A DNA stretch of 64,000 nucleotides from CALNZV01 sp942491115. Its GTDB lineage: Bacteria; Desulfobacterota; Desulfobacteria; Desulfobacterales; UBA5852. Within the stretch, counting starts at the first letter, position 1. Every line of letters begins with the position of its first letter. This document shows, in pieces, positions 6,199 to 13,744 of this stretch. Both the position numbers and the translations under genes were made by a program. The notes below the pieces were generated by a model that made no database searches, was not told the DNA's origin, and was given only the letters and a program-made list of their open reading frames with translations. The stretch covers positions 1 through 64,000 of the forward strand of contig CALNZV010000004.1 in assembly GCA_942491115.1 (NCBI GenBank), read 5' to 3'.

Positions 6199-6555
6199 AT
6201 GAATAAAGTAGAAATTGAAAAACATCTATCAAAGTTCAAGGGATCAGAAAGCAGTTATCCATTTGGACCCGAGGCATTAGTTTTTAAAGTAATGGGGAAA
6301 ATGTTTGCTCTCGTGTCGCAAGGTGAAGAAATACCTAAGGTGACCTTAAAATGTAACCCTGAAGATGGGGCAATGTTAGTTGGCCAGTTTGAGTCTGTGG
6401 TTCCAGGTTACTACATGAATAAAAAACATTGGATTACAATTTCTCTTTTGGGTGAGTTACCGGAAGGGATGCTAAGTGAACTTGTGAAAGGGTCGTACAA
6501 TTTGGTCGCAGGTAAACTATCCAAAAAGGATAAGTCTGCTCTTAACAACCTATAA
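6199..6555 (+). CDS. MmcQ/YjbR family protein
   Basis: A 118-residue protein of the MmcQ/YjbR (DUF419) family, which has a CyaY-like fold and is often listed as DNA-binding without firm function. Diagnostic segments are SSYPFGPEALVFKVMGKMFALV, then LKCNPEDGAMLV, VVPGYYMNKKHWITI and LPEGMLSELVKGSYNLVAGKL. Length is normal. The gene begins about 30 bp after the preceding attC right box and its own attC follows. Confidence 0.85.
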   Translation: MNKVEIEKHLSKFKGSESSYPFGPEALVFKVMGKMFALVSQGEEIPKVTLKCNPEDGAMLVGQFESVVPGYYMNKKHWITISLLGELPEGMLSELVKGSYNLVAGKLSKKDKSALNNL

Positions 6556-6570
6556 TTAAGATAAAATATC

Positions 6571-6630
6571 ACATAACCAAACGCTTCAGTTGACCGCAAA
6601 AGAGTGTGGCAACTGAACTTACCGTTAGTG
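6571..6630 (+). other. attC site of the MmcQ cassette, abutting IS copy 2
   Basis: Left box ACATAAC and right box GTTAGTG. CTTCAGTTG on the left pairs with CAACTGAA on the right, and GACCGCAAAAG carries the A-rich core. From 6608 onward it is identical to 1655 onward, where the higBA attC meets IS copy 1. Confidence 0.8.
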
Positions 6631-6676
6631 TTCTGTTGAAGATGCAAGTCTTTTTCTATTGGACACACCACGGGTA

Positions 6677-6954
6677 TTCGATCCCGAGGGATTGATTTTT
6701 TTAACGACCCTCCCACAACAGCGCGCAAACCGGATTGGGCGGCAAGGCCTCACGCGGGAGTTGCTCCCAACCGATCCTCGTAAGGCACGATTCGGGTTCT
6801 TCGCAATGGATGCGGACCCAACGGTTCTTTGTCCAGGTTTTTAGGAGCGGTGAGGGACCTGCACTAACGCTCTGGTTTTCCCCACCTCGGTGGGGTCCGA
6901 TGCAAAATTCAGGTTTCCCCTCACCGCCCACACCGGTATCGTGCGCGGCTGTCT
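6677..6954 (-). ncRNA. candidate bridge/seek RNA region of IS copy 2
   Basis: Same structured non-coding end as in copy 1, with one C fewer. The missing base lies at the edge of the inner CCCCACC/GGTGGGG hairpin and leaves the stem intact. Function inferred from the IS1111 group. Confidence 0.4.
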
Positions 6955-8263
6955 TCAGGCGGCCTTTTTTTGAGCCTCGTAGAAGGCGGTTGTGGCGATA
7001 TCGATTTGGGGCGCGTAGCGGTGGTGGTCTTTGAGCATTCGGAAGACCACCCGAAGGATTTTGTCGTTCACGGCCATCAGCGCTCGCATGCCAGCCGCTT
7101 TTCCCGGCGATTGTTTTCTTCTGCGCTGGTAGAGGGCGATAAAGCCGGGTTCAAAGGCAATAAGCCGCAGGGCATAGCTGTAGAGCCAGTGGCGCAAAAA
7201 TCCGCTTCCCACATGGGAGATTTTTAGGGCGCTTTCGGATACTGCTGCCGCTCTCGTAGCGGCGGATATCGAGCCCTGCGAGTTTGACGAGTTGTTTGGC
7301 ATTGTCGAACTCGTTGATATCTCCGATGGCGGTCAGTATGGCGGCGGCGGTGGGCTTTCCGATCCGTGGCAGGGTCAGCAGCAGTTGGAAGTCATCGCGA
7401 TGCTCCAGCAGTTCAATGGCCTTGTCCCGCCACATTTGAGCTTTCTCCACGGCATCGGCAAGGTCGTGGGTCAGGGCCTTAATCTCAAACTCGTGGATCC
7501 GGTGGGGATCGTTGAGGCCCACGGTGTTTTTGGCTGCCGCATAAATGGTTTTGAACTTCTCTGCCCGCCACTGGCCGCAGCGCCGTCTGGGCCGCCATTT
7601 ATCCAAGAAACGCAGCCGGCCGTTGCGTTTGATAGACTCGGGTGTCGGGTTGGCCGTTAGGAATCGCAGCGATGTGGGAAGCGTCAGGTCCCGGATCAGG
7701 GGATTGAGCTCCGGGAAGGGCAACTCCAGAACCCCCCGGATCTGATTGCGCAGCCTGCTCACGCGTTTTTTTAAGAACATGTGCTTTCGCATCATGCGGT
7801 AGGCGGCTGCGAGCTCGGGATCTCGGACCACTGGCAGGAAGAATTTTCCCTGGCAGAGCAGATCGTAGATGCTGTGGGCGTCTTTGCGGTCGGTCTTGCT
7901 GACGCCGTCGGCCATGGTTCTGCGGTTGTTTCTTACCGCCATGCAGTTGACCAGGCAGCAGTTGAATCCGCAGGCTTTCAGCCGTTCGTAGAGCGCATAC
8001 CAGTAGATGCCAGATGGTTCCATGCCGATCAGCACCCGGCGGCAGCGCTGCTCGCTTTTGAGTTTACGGATAGTGGCCTCGAAGTTCTTGAAGCCGTCTT
8101 TTAGATTTTCAAATAAAATATGGCGCGCCAGGATATCTTCCTGAGTTCCGATGCAGGCGCTGTGGGTGCTTTTGCTGACATCCACGCCGATGATCAACAG
8201 GCCCGGTTGCTGGACATAGGCTTTACGCAAGTGGGGTTTTCGGCCATAATCCTTAAGTCTCAT
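6955..8263 (-). pseudogene. frameshifted IS110-family transposase
   Basis: Copy of the transposase at 2003-3310 with one extra T in a run at 7221-7225 (AAAAA instead of AAAA in the coding sense). The frame is lost just after SSIRKRPK, and the first reading ends about 20 residues later (near residue 370). The remaining C-terminal ~80 residues are in another frame. The DEDD domain is complete but the end of the transposase_20 domain is cut off. Programmed slippage at the A-run could in principle restore the protein, but the intact copy argues for a simple mutation. Confidence 0.9.
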
Positions 8264-8380
8264 GGGACACTCCTTTGGTTGGATGGTTGTTGGGGAACAT
8301 TCATCCTACCGGGGTGTGTCCTGTGAGATCAATTACTCCGCTGATCTCTTATACGAGAGCTCTTACTAAAAGGAATCAAA

Positions 8381-9010
8381 ATGAAGGTGTTATCGATCTT
8401 TGGAGGTCCTCGGAAGAAGGGAAATACATCAAAAGTACTGACTTGGGTTGAAGATGAACTGAAAGAAAAAGGACATCAAGTCGAGCGAGTAAATCTATCG
8501 ACCCAAAAAATAAATGGATGTTTAGGCTGTTCCAAATGCAAAGAGAATCCAAACGAACCTGGATGTATTCAAAAGGATGACGGAAATATTGTTATTGATA
8601 AGATGGTCTCAAGTGATGTTGTCATTTATGCATCGCCTCTTTATTATTGGGGATTCAGTGCTCAAATGAAAGCATTTATAGATCGTTGTCATTGCCTCTA
8701 TAGAGGTGTCTGTGGTTCGGCTGAACATACTTCGTTTGTTGAAGGTCAACGCCAAGCACTGATTGTTACAGCTGCTGATCAGTTTGAAAATAATGCAGAG
8801 TTGATTCAAACCAGTTTCCAAAGGGTATTGGTTTACGATAAAGCGAATTCTGCCGGTGAACTATTTATCTGCAATTGTACAAAACCTGATGAGCTTGGGG
8901 AGGAAATAAAAGTCCAAGCAATCAATTTTGCACGGCAATTATTTAAGGATACAACAACACCTTATTCATTGCTAATACCAGGTGGAGCTCCAAATTATGT
9001 TCCAAAGTGA
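8381..9010 (+). CDS. NADPH-dependent FMN reductase / iron-sulfur flavoprotein-like
   Basis: A 209-residue flavodoxin-fold protein. The N-terminal MKVLSIFGGPRKKGNTSKVL is the FMN phosphate-binding loop. GCLGCSKCKENPNEPGC supplies four close cysteines as in iron-sulfur flavoproteins of anaerobes. SPLYYWGFSAQMKAFIDR is the conserved flavin-side loop. It likely moves electrons between a reduced donor and FMN in detoxification; the substrate is unknown. AAAGGAATC precedes the ATG. The gene is AT-rich and lies between IS copy 2 and its own attC. Confidence 0.85.
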   Translation: MKVLSIFGGPRKKGNTSKVLTWVEDELKEKGHQVERVNLSTQKINGCLGCSKCKENPNEPGCIQKDDGNIVIDKMVSSDVVIYASPLYYWGFSAQMKAFIDRCHCLYRGVCGSAEHTSFVEGQRQALIVTAADQFENNAELIQTSFQRVLVYDKANSAGELFICNCTKPDELGEEIKVQAINFARQLFKDTTTPYSLLIPGGAPNYVPK

Positions 9011-9020
9011 CCTGAACGAG

Positions 9021-9082
9021 CTCTAACCTCACGTTTGTGTGGGACGGCTCGTACCTCGCCTCCCCACAGCTCACCGTTAGAT
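9021..9082 (+). other. attC site of the flavoprotein cassette
   Basis: Left box CTCTAAC and right box GTTAGAT, the latter a full match to the GTTRRRY consensus. TTTGTGTGGG on the left faces CCCCACAGC on the right. Confidence 0.85.
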
Positions 9083-9152
9083 CGATTTTACTCAAATAGA
9101 AAATTGTTTTATCAGGGATAAAACCATCTATTCCTCATAGGGGGTTACTCAG

Positions 9153-9677
9153 ATGCAGGACAGCATAATTAAGCAAAGTGTTCTAAATCAAATGATAGCT
9201 AGCCTCTATATGCTTAAGGATTGTATTGATAGATGTCCTGAAAAAGACTGGAATGAGCATCATAATGATTACCCTTTTTCTCAAGTCGTCATTCACACAC
9301 TTTTGGACATTGATTACAATCTTAGTGAAAATGAAAAAGAATTCGAAAACCAATATTTCCACCAGAACAATATTGAATTTTTTAAAAATTATAGAGATAT
9401 TTTTGATTTTAAAGAAGAACACTTATTCGAACGCAATTTCATAAGAGATTATTTCGAATTTTGCTCGGAAAAAATTGAATCTACAATGAAAACTAAATAC
9501 GACGCCGACTTCTTAATTCCCAATACTGACATTTATAGAGCAATGACGAGATTAGAGCGTTACATAAATGCAATAAGACACACACAACACCATACGGCAC
9601 AACTAGGACTCCGGCTCCAATACATCACTAGCCAAGAGATGGAATGGATAAGTAGTGGAAATAATAATAGTGTTTAG
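9153..9677 (+). CDS. DinB-like four-helix protein
   Basis: A 174-residue, probably all-helical protein resembling the DinB/YfiT superfamily of metal-binding thiol-dependent enzymes. Supporting features: a first helix with QMIASLYMLKDCIDRCPEKDWN, a His in the second helix (VVIHTLLDIDYNL), and the C-terminal AIRHTQHHTAQLGLRLQ with the typical H-x3-H spacing. These three histidine regions could form the metal site. Start preceded by AGGGG. Very AT-rich. The role of cassette-borne DinB-like proteins is not established; some modify antibiotics such as fosfomycin (the bacillithiol transferases). Confidence 0.65.
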   Translation: MQDSIIKQSVLNQMIASLYMLKDCIDRCPEKDWNEHHNDYPFSQVVIHTLLDIDYNLSENEKEFENQYFHQNNIEFFKNYRDIFDFKEEHLFERNFIRDYFEFCSEKIESTMKTKYDADFLIPNTDIYRAMTRLERYINAIRHTQHHTAQLGLRLQYITSQEMEWISSGNNNSV

Positions 9678-9712
9678 CTTTTGATTAAAATATGGATGTT
9701 TAGAATCAAAAG
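9678..9712 (+). terminator. possible hairpin terminator after dinB-like gene
   Basis: CTTTTGATT (9678-9686) pairs perfectly with AATCAAAAG (9704-9712) just after the stop codon, followed by ATACCTTTTAATT. The loop is long (17 nt) and the T-tract weak, so it may only protect the mRNA end. Confidence 0.35.
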
Positions 9713-9788
9713 ATACCTTTTAATTACTATAAAAATAGCCAATTAAATGAAGAATTAATTTGATTATAATGATGAAATAGAATGGACG

Positions 9789-9889
9789 ATCTAACAATCG
9801 CTTCAACTCGATTCAGCGCCCTAAAAACTGGTCCTACGGACATGAACCTGGAAGCACAGGCGCCTCACGAGTTAAGCGAAATGTTGGCG
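9789..9889 (+). other. attC site of the DinB-like cassette
   Basis: Left box ATCTAAC and right box GTTGGCG. CGCTTCAACTCG on the left pairs with CGAGTTAAGCG on the right with one unpaired base, as expected of attC arms. After the right box comes CCTCGCTGCGC, as also seen after the right boxes at 657 and 4676. Confidence 0.85.
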
Positions 9890-9930
9890 CCTCGCTGCGC
9901 CCGTAGGCGATAAAATAATCAGAGAATTGC

Positions 9931-10689
9931 ATGAGACATAAAATGAAGAAAATAGGAATCCTTGGTGGACTTGCATGGCCAGCTACCGTTGAATACTACA
10001 AGGCTATTTGCCAATTCAGCCAAAGTTATCATTCGCAAATGGAATTTAATGGCCCCTCTCCAATGCCAGAAATGTGTATTGAATCTGTCAATATTAATTA
10101 TTCTTTTAATCATAGAGGTCAGGTAGGCAATGATTCTTCATGGAAAGATTATGATGCATATTTTAATTCTGCTTTAAAGAGATTAGAAAGAAACGGCGTA
10201 GACTTTGCTATTATTACGGCTAATACGCTTCATACAAGATTTGAATCTATTACCAAAAACATTGGTATCCCAGTATTGAGCATTTATGACGCCATTGCAA
10301 AAGAATGCAAAAAACACGAGATTAACCAGTTTTTGATTCTGGGGACAGAACCAACGATGAAATCAAATTCATTGCCAGCATTTATGAAATCAAATGGAAT
10401 TGATGCATTTCCACCACCTAACTCAGAAATACAATTAAAGGTGGTATACTTAATATCAGAACTATTTGAAGGAAAAACCGAAAACGGTAGGACCATATTA
10501 AACAAGGTGATTGATTCAGCATACCAGCAAAAGGATACAATAAAGAAAACTGTTTGCTTAGCTTGCACGGAACTACCATTGGCTTTTAGTGGTAAAGAAC
10601 AATTGGCAACCTTTGCTGAAGATGATGTGATTTACCTAAATACTACAATTATTCACGCGAAAGCGGCATTTGATTATGCTGTGCAGTAA
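9931..10689 (+). CDS. Asp/Glu racemase superfamily protein
   Basis: About 252 residues. The N-terminal MKKIGILGGLAWPATVEYYK is characteristic of the aspartate/glutamate racemase family. The second catalytic cysteine region is present (TVCLACTELPLAF). The first, usually ACNTxH, reads TANTLHTRF, so the first catalytic cysteine is replaced by alanine. Family members lacking one cysteine (for example an E. coli homologue with Thr) are known to have altered specificity, so activity here may be one-directional or different. Start is either 9931 (MRHKMKK) or 9943 (MKK). A cassette gene. Confidence 0.8.
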   Translation: MRHKMKKIGILGGLAWPATVEYYKAICQFSQSYHSQMEFNGPSPMPEMCIESVNINYSFNHRGQVGNDSSWKDYDAYFNSALKRLERNGVDFAIITANTLHTRFESITKNIGIPVLSIYDAIAKECKKHEINQFLILGTEPTMKSNSLPAFMKSNGIDAFPPPNSEIQLKVVYLISELFEGKTENGRTILNKVIDSAYQQKDTIKKTVCLACTELPLAFSGKEQLATFAEDDVIYLNTTIIHAKAAFDYAVQ

Positions 10690-10693
10690 TTCT

Positions 10694-10755
10694 CGCTAAC
10701 CTACGTCTGTAGGGGACGGCGAAAGTCATGCCGACCCTAATACGTGACGTTCGCA
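10694..10755 (+). other. attC site of the racemase cassette
   Basis: Left box CGCTAAC and right box GTTCGCA (a weak match). GTAGGG on the left opposes CCCTAATACG on the right, and GGCG-N6-TGCC sits in the middle. Confidence 0.7.
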
Positions 10756-10762
10756 TACAGAC

Positions 10763-11173
10763 ATGGAAATTAAATATACAGAAGAGATACCGACCGCTAC
10801 GGAGTATAAGGGTTTATTCGATACCACGGGGTGGAACAAGGGATACAAGGCATCCCCAAACGAACTGCACAAAGCGCTAAGGCTAAGCTGGTACATTTTG
10901 TGTGCCTATCATTCAGGCCGGTTGGTAGGGTTCGGAAGGGTCGTTTCCGATGGTGTGTTGTATGCGATGATCTATGATCTGATTGTCATCCCTTCCTATC
11001 AAGGGAGGGGTATTGGATCAAAGATTCTTCATCGTATCATAAGTAGATGCCAAGAGGCACGTATTCGTGAGGTGCAGCTTTTTTCAGCAGCAGGCAGATC
11101 TGAATTCTATCAAAAGCGGGGATTTGAGGTTCGGCCACCAGACGCGCCTGGGATGCGATTGAGAAAAAAATAG
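10763..11173 (+). CDS. GNAT-family N-acetyltransferase
   Basis: A 136-residue acyl-CoA-dependent acetyltransferase. The CoA-binding motif A is plain: YDLIVIPSYQGRGIGSKILHRII, with Q/RxxGxG/A as QGRGIG. It ends with the motif B region EVQLFSAAGRSEFYQKRGFE. A compact single-domain member of ordinary length. The substrate cannot be inferred; GNATs are among the commonest integron cargos, some acetylating antibiotics. Start 7 bp after the preceding attC right box. Confidence 0.85.
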   Translation: MEIKYTEEIPTATEYKGLFDTTGWNKGYKASPNELHKALRLSWYILCAYHSGRLVGFGRVVSDGVLYAMIYDLIVIPSYQGRGIGSKILHRIISRCQEARIREVQLFSAAGRSEFYQKRGFEVRPPDAPGMRLRKK

Positions 11174-11176
11174 AAA

Positions 11177-11239
11177 TACGAACCTGTCGCTTCACCTGAC
11201 CCGAGGGCCTGGTGGCCCTCGGATCAGGTGAGCTTGGAG
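11177..11239 (+). other. attC-like site with perfect long hairpin
   Basis: Follows the GNAT gene. Left box TACGAAC; the right box is weak (CTTGGAG). The interior is unusually regular: TCACCTGA pairs with TCAGGTGA, and CCGAGGGCC with GGCCCTCGG, making almost uninterrupted arms. It may be a degenerate attC or double as a transcription terminator. Confidence 0.55.
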
Positions 11240-11272
11240 ATAGACCTCAATACCCATAAACTAGGAGTTATC

Positions 11273-12133
11273 ATGAAAGTATCTGTTGAAATAGTCAATG
11301 CATTCATTGACGGCGATACCGGTGGAAATCCCGCTGGTGTTGTTTTGGATGCAAATAGCTTAAGCTCCGAACAGAAGCTGAAGATCGCACAAAAAGTTGG
11401 ACTTTCAGAAACGGCCTTTGTTTCACAATCACAAGTTGCAACGATAAAGCTGGAATTTTTCACTCCAGAACAACAAATCGCTCATTGCGGGCACGCAACC
11501 ATCGCAACTTTTAGCAAAATGAGCGAGCTTGGCCTTGTAAAAAACGGTCGTATGTCAAAAGAGACAATAGATGGCACGAGAGAAATTATAGTTGACGGCT
11601 CAATGGCATATATGGAGCAATCCCGTCCAACCTATTCTGATGTCTTGAACATCGAAGAAGTACGAGCTTCCCTTAAGCTCTCAAGTCATGAATCGTTGGA
11701 TTCGATCTCTATCGTAAATACCGGAAACTCATTTCTACTCGTCCCTCTCCAAAATGCTGCTTCGGTTGCAGCAATACATCCCGATCAAGCGCTTATCAGA
11801 CAGTTAAGCGAACAATACGACCTGATTGGTTATTACGTTTTCTCAAATGAAACAGCACTACCTGGGCGACATGCAGGGGCTAGGATGTTTGCCCCACGTT
11901 ATGGAATCGACGAAGAATCTGCTACCGGCATGGCTGCCGGTCCTTTAGCTTGCTATCTGCATGATCGCCAAGGGATTGATGCTACAACGCTATTTATTGA
12001 GCAAGGACGCCTCATGCAACCGCCATCGCCTAGCATCATCAGGGTTGATTTACGGATAGTTGACGGATCGATCAGTAGCTTAATGGCAGGCGGAGTTGGA
12101 CGCTCAACTCGTCAAATAGAAATAGAAGTTTAA
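11273..12133 (+). CDS. PhzF-like isomerase family protein
   Basis: A 286-residue protein of the PhzF phenazine-biosynthesis-like family (diaminopimelate-epimerase fold). Motifs: VNAFIDGDTGGNPAGVVLDA at the N-terminus, VGLSETAFV carrying the conserved Glu, EQQIAHCGHATIATF, and near the C-terminus EESATGMAAGPLACYL. These are the usual active-site loops. Most members outside phenazine clusters have no assigned reaction. Start at 11273 is chosen for the TAGGAG 6 bp upstream; an in-frame ATG-like start at 11228 would overlap the preceding attC. Confidence 0.88.
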   Translation: MKVSVEIVNAFIDGDTGGNPAGVVLDANSLSSEQKLKIAQKVGLSETAFVSQSQVATIKLEFFTPEQQIAHCGHATIATFSKMSELGLVKNGRMSKETIDGTREIIVDGSMAYMEQSRPTYSDVLNIEEVRASLKLSSHESLDSISIVNTGNSFLLVPLQNAASVAAIHPDQALIRQLSEQYDLIGYYVFSNETALPGRHAGARMFAPRYGIDEESATGMAAGPLACYLHDRQGIDATTLFIEQGRLMQPPSPSIIRVDLRIVDGSISSLMAGGVGRSTRQIEIEV

Positions 12134-12188
12134 CAACCGCTTGCACACGGATCGCAAAAAGCTGCGCTCGCCGCCAACGGGCGGGAAG
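12128..12188 (+). other. degenerate or chimeric attC after the PhzF-like gene
   Basis: A good left half (GTTTAAC, then CAACCGCTTGCACACGG, with the CGCAAAAAGC core) is not followed by its complement. Instead comes CGCCAACGGGCGGG, which resembles the left arm of the long attC at 4698. No right box is recognisable, so two sites seem to have been joined. Confidence 0.5.
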
Positions 12189-12225
12189 ATACAACCGATC
12201 TTGAACCTTTTCAATTGGGGATTAC

Positions 12226-12939
12226 ATGAAACAAAGTATTAAAACTGGTATCATTGGAGATTTCAATCCTGATTATCCGTCACACATCGCAACAAATGAA
12301 GCCATAATTCACGCTGGAGATGAGCTGGGAATTTCCGTCGAGACACAGTGGGTGCCAACCAAAACACTTGAAAAAAAACTGCCAACCCTATCGCAATTTG
12401 ATGCCTTATTGTGCTCCCCAGGTAGTCCTTATCAAAGCATGGAAGGAGCACTTCGGGCCGTTCGTTTTGCACGCGAACATGATTACCCTTTCGTTGGTAC
12501 GTGAGGCGGTTTCCAACATACTCTGGTAGAGTATGCACGCAATGTAATTGGGATTGAAGATGCCGATCACGAAGAAAGCCATTCGAAAACATCAAGACCA
12601 TTAATTAGCAAATTGAGTTGTTCACTTGTGGGAACAAGTGAACGTATAAAAATTCAGACAGGCACTTTGACGCATCAAGTGTATGGCAAAGGAGAAACGG
12701 TAGAAAGATATAGTTGTAGTTACAGTCTGAACTCGGAATATCAGGAACAGATTAGCCAAGGCGAATTAAAATTTGTAGGCCGTAATGACGGTGGGGAGAT
12801 AAGAGTAATTGAGTTAGAGGGGCACCGTTATTTTATTGCGAGTTTGTTTCTGCCGCAAATGAATTCAGACCCGGGCAGACCCCATCCGATATTTATGAAA
12901 TATCTGGAGGAGGCCTTGAGATTTGGAGAATTGAGATAA
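12226..12939 (+). CDS. selenoprotein related to the CTP synthase C-terminal glutaminase domain
   Basis: A 237-residue class-I glutamine amidotransferase-like protein read through an in-frame TGA at 12502-12504 (codon 93). The frame is open on both sides and the protein is coherent: TGIIGDFNPDYPSHIATNEA at the start, LLCSPGSPYQSMEGAL, then FVGT-U-GGFQHTLVEYARN, and GRPHPIFMKYLEEAL near the end with the partner His. The UGA sits exactly where the nucleophilic Cys of the triad belongs. Immediately downstream CATACTC-TGGTA-GAGTATG (12517-12535) forms a perfect 7-bp SECIS-like hairpin, 12 nt after the UGA, with a GGU apical loop. A family annotated as CTP synthase C-terminal region-related (seleno)protein is known. 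It is a cassette gene with a good attC after it; the catalytic role is unproven. Confidence 0.85.
12517..12535 (+). promoter_or_regulatory. SECIS-like hairpin in the selenoprotein cassette
   Basis: A perfect 7-bp stem CATACTC/GAGTATG with loop TGGTA, starting 12 nt after the UGA. Bacterial SECIS elements lie in this position, with the apical loop about 16-37 nt from the UGA, and SelB recognises a G-U in the loop. Confidence 0.75.
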
Positions 12940-12960
12940 GATATCGAAATGGGAAGAACC

Positions 12961-13020
12961 GTATAACAAGGCTAATTCAGCCGACGCAAAAAGCCGCGCG
13001 GCTGATTAGCAGCGTTATGC
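12961..13020 (+). other. attC site of the selenoprotein cassette
   Basis: Left box GTATAAC and right box GTTATGC. GCTAATTCAGCC on the left pairs with GGCTGATTAGC on the right with one base bulged, and ACGCAAAAAGC is at the centre. A textbook attC. Confidence 0.9.
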
Positions 13021-13028
13021 GAAAAGCC

Positions 13029-13058
13029 TTGACATTGATGTATTAATGATACATATAT
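13029..13058 (+). promoter_or_regulatory. vapBC-type promoter and operator
   Basis: A -35 TTGACA (13029-13034) with a 17-bp spacer to CATATA (13052-13057). A perfect inverted repeat ATGTAT-N5-ATACAT (13038-13054) fills the spacer and is a likely antitoxin operator. Predicted transcription starts at the ATG at 13065, so the transcript would be leaderless. Confidence 0.5.
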
Positions 13059-13064
13059 ATGCAT

Positions 13065-13256
13065 ATGAGAACAACATTAAACATTGACGATCAGATTCTG
13101 GAAAAAGCATCGAAGCTTACCGGCGTTAAGGAAAAAACCGCCTTGGTGCGACTTGGCTTAGAGGCCTTGATTGCTCGCGAGAGTGCAAAGCGTTTGGCCA
13201 AGCTCGGAGGCACCGAGGGCAATCTGCGCCCCATTCCCAGGCGCAGAACTGGATAA
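13065..13256 (+). CDS. VapB-type antitoxin
   Basis: A 63-residue protein with an N-terminal ribbon-helix-helix DNA-binding segment: MRTTLNIDDQILEKASKLTG, then KEKTALVRLGLEALIARESA, the classical VapB (type II, AHH or RHH2) pattern. The C-terminus (RLAKLGG...RRRTG) is basic and would contact the toxin. An ATG two codons upstream (13059) is the alternative start. The toxin gene follows after 8 bp. Confidence 0.85.
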   Translation: MRTTLNIDDQILEKASKLTGVKEKTALVRLGLEALIARESAKRLAKLGGTEGNLRPIPRRRTG

Positions 13257-13264
13257 CGCCTATT

Positions 13265-13624
13265 ATGGTGCTTGTAGACACTTCGATTTGGGTTGCACAC
13301 CTCCGACATGGGGATCGGCGACTCGAACGATTGCTGATGGATGCCGAGGTCATTTGCCATCCGTTTATTATCGGCGAGTTAGCCTGCGGCAACATTACCA
13401 ACCGCAATGAAATCCTGCCCTTGCTAAAATCTCTCCCGTCGGCTCCAGTGCTCGAATTCGATGAATTTCTGTTCTTTATCGATGAAAACCAGCTAATGAG
13501 AATCGGAATTGGTTTTGTTGATGTGCATATCTTAGCGTCTGCGAAACTATCAGGCACCCTTTTGTGGACAGCAGACAAAAAACTGAACTCAGCGGCGACC
13601 AACCTTTCACTCAATTACAAATAG
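13265..13624 (+). CDS. VapC-type PIN-domain toxin
   Basis: A 119-residue PIN-domain ribonuclease. The first acidic residue is in MVLVDTSIWVAHLR, a central Glu in VICHPFIIGELACGN, and the C-terminal acidic pair in GIGFVDVHILASAKLSGTLLWTADKKL, giving the expected Mg-binding set. VapC toxins cut tRNAs or rRNA and are held by the VapB encoded just upstream. Normal length. The gene ends 2 bp before the left box of its attC. Confidence 0.9.
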   Translation: MVLVDTSIWVAHLRHGDRRLERLLMDAEVICHPFIIGELACGNITNRNEILPLLKSLPSAPVLEFDEFLFFIDENQLMRIGIGFVDVHILASAKLSGTLLWTADKKLNSAATNLSLNYK

Positions 13625-13625
13625 C

Positions 13626-13731
13626 GCATAACCATTCGCTGGAGCAGACAGGGACATCTGGCGGGGTTTTACGTTGAGGCCTGAAGTAGCCCGATATATT
13701 TGCCACTGCTGCTCAGCTCAACCCGTTAGAG
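13626..13731 (+). other. attC site of the vapBC cassette
   Basis: Left box GCATAAC and right box GTTAGAG. GCTGGAGCAG on the left pairs with CTGCTCAGC on the right with one unpaired base. At 106 bp it is a long-type site. It is the last clear attC. Confidence 0.88.
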
Positions 13732-13744
13732 CTCACAATTTCAT

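Larger units (their letters stand above)
6661..8321 (-). mobile_element. IS110-family (IS1111-type) insertion sequence, copy 2
   Basis: Same subterminal inverted repeats as copy 1, at 6661-6676 and 8307-8321. It lies against the attC of the mmcQ cassette. The transposase gene is frameshifted, so this copy would need the enzyme from the other copy to move. Confidence 0.85.
6608..8356. repeat. 1749-bp direct repeat carrying an IS110-type element, copy 2
   Basis: Same-orientation copy of 1655-3403. Differences seen: one C fewer in the run near 6881, one T more in the run at 7221-7225, and one substitution (serine to proline in the transposase). Recombination between the two copies would delete the brnTA to mmcQ cassettes. 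Confidence 0.9.

Noticed and set aside
12226..12504. Reading the amidotransferase-like gene as a truncated pseudogene or frameshift
   Set aside because: The frame is unchanged on both sides of one TGA, the TGA is at the catalytic cysteine, and a SECIS-like hairpin follows.
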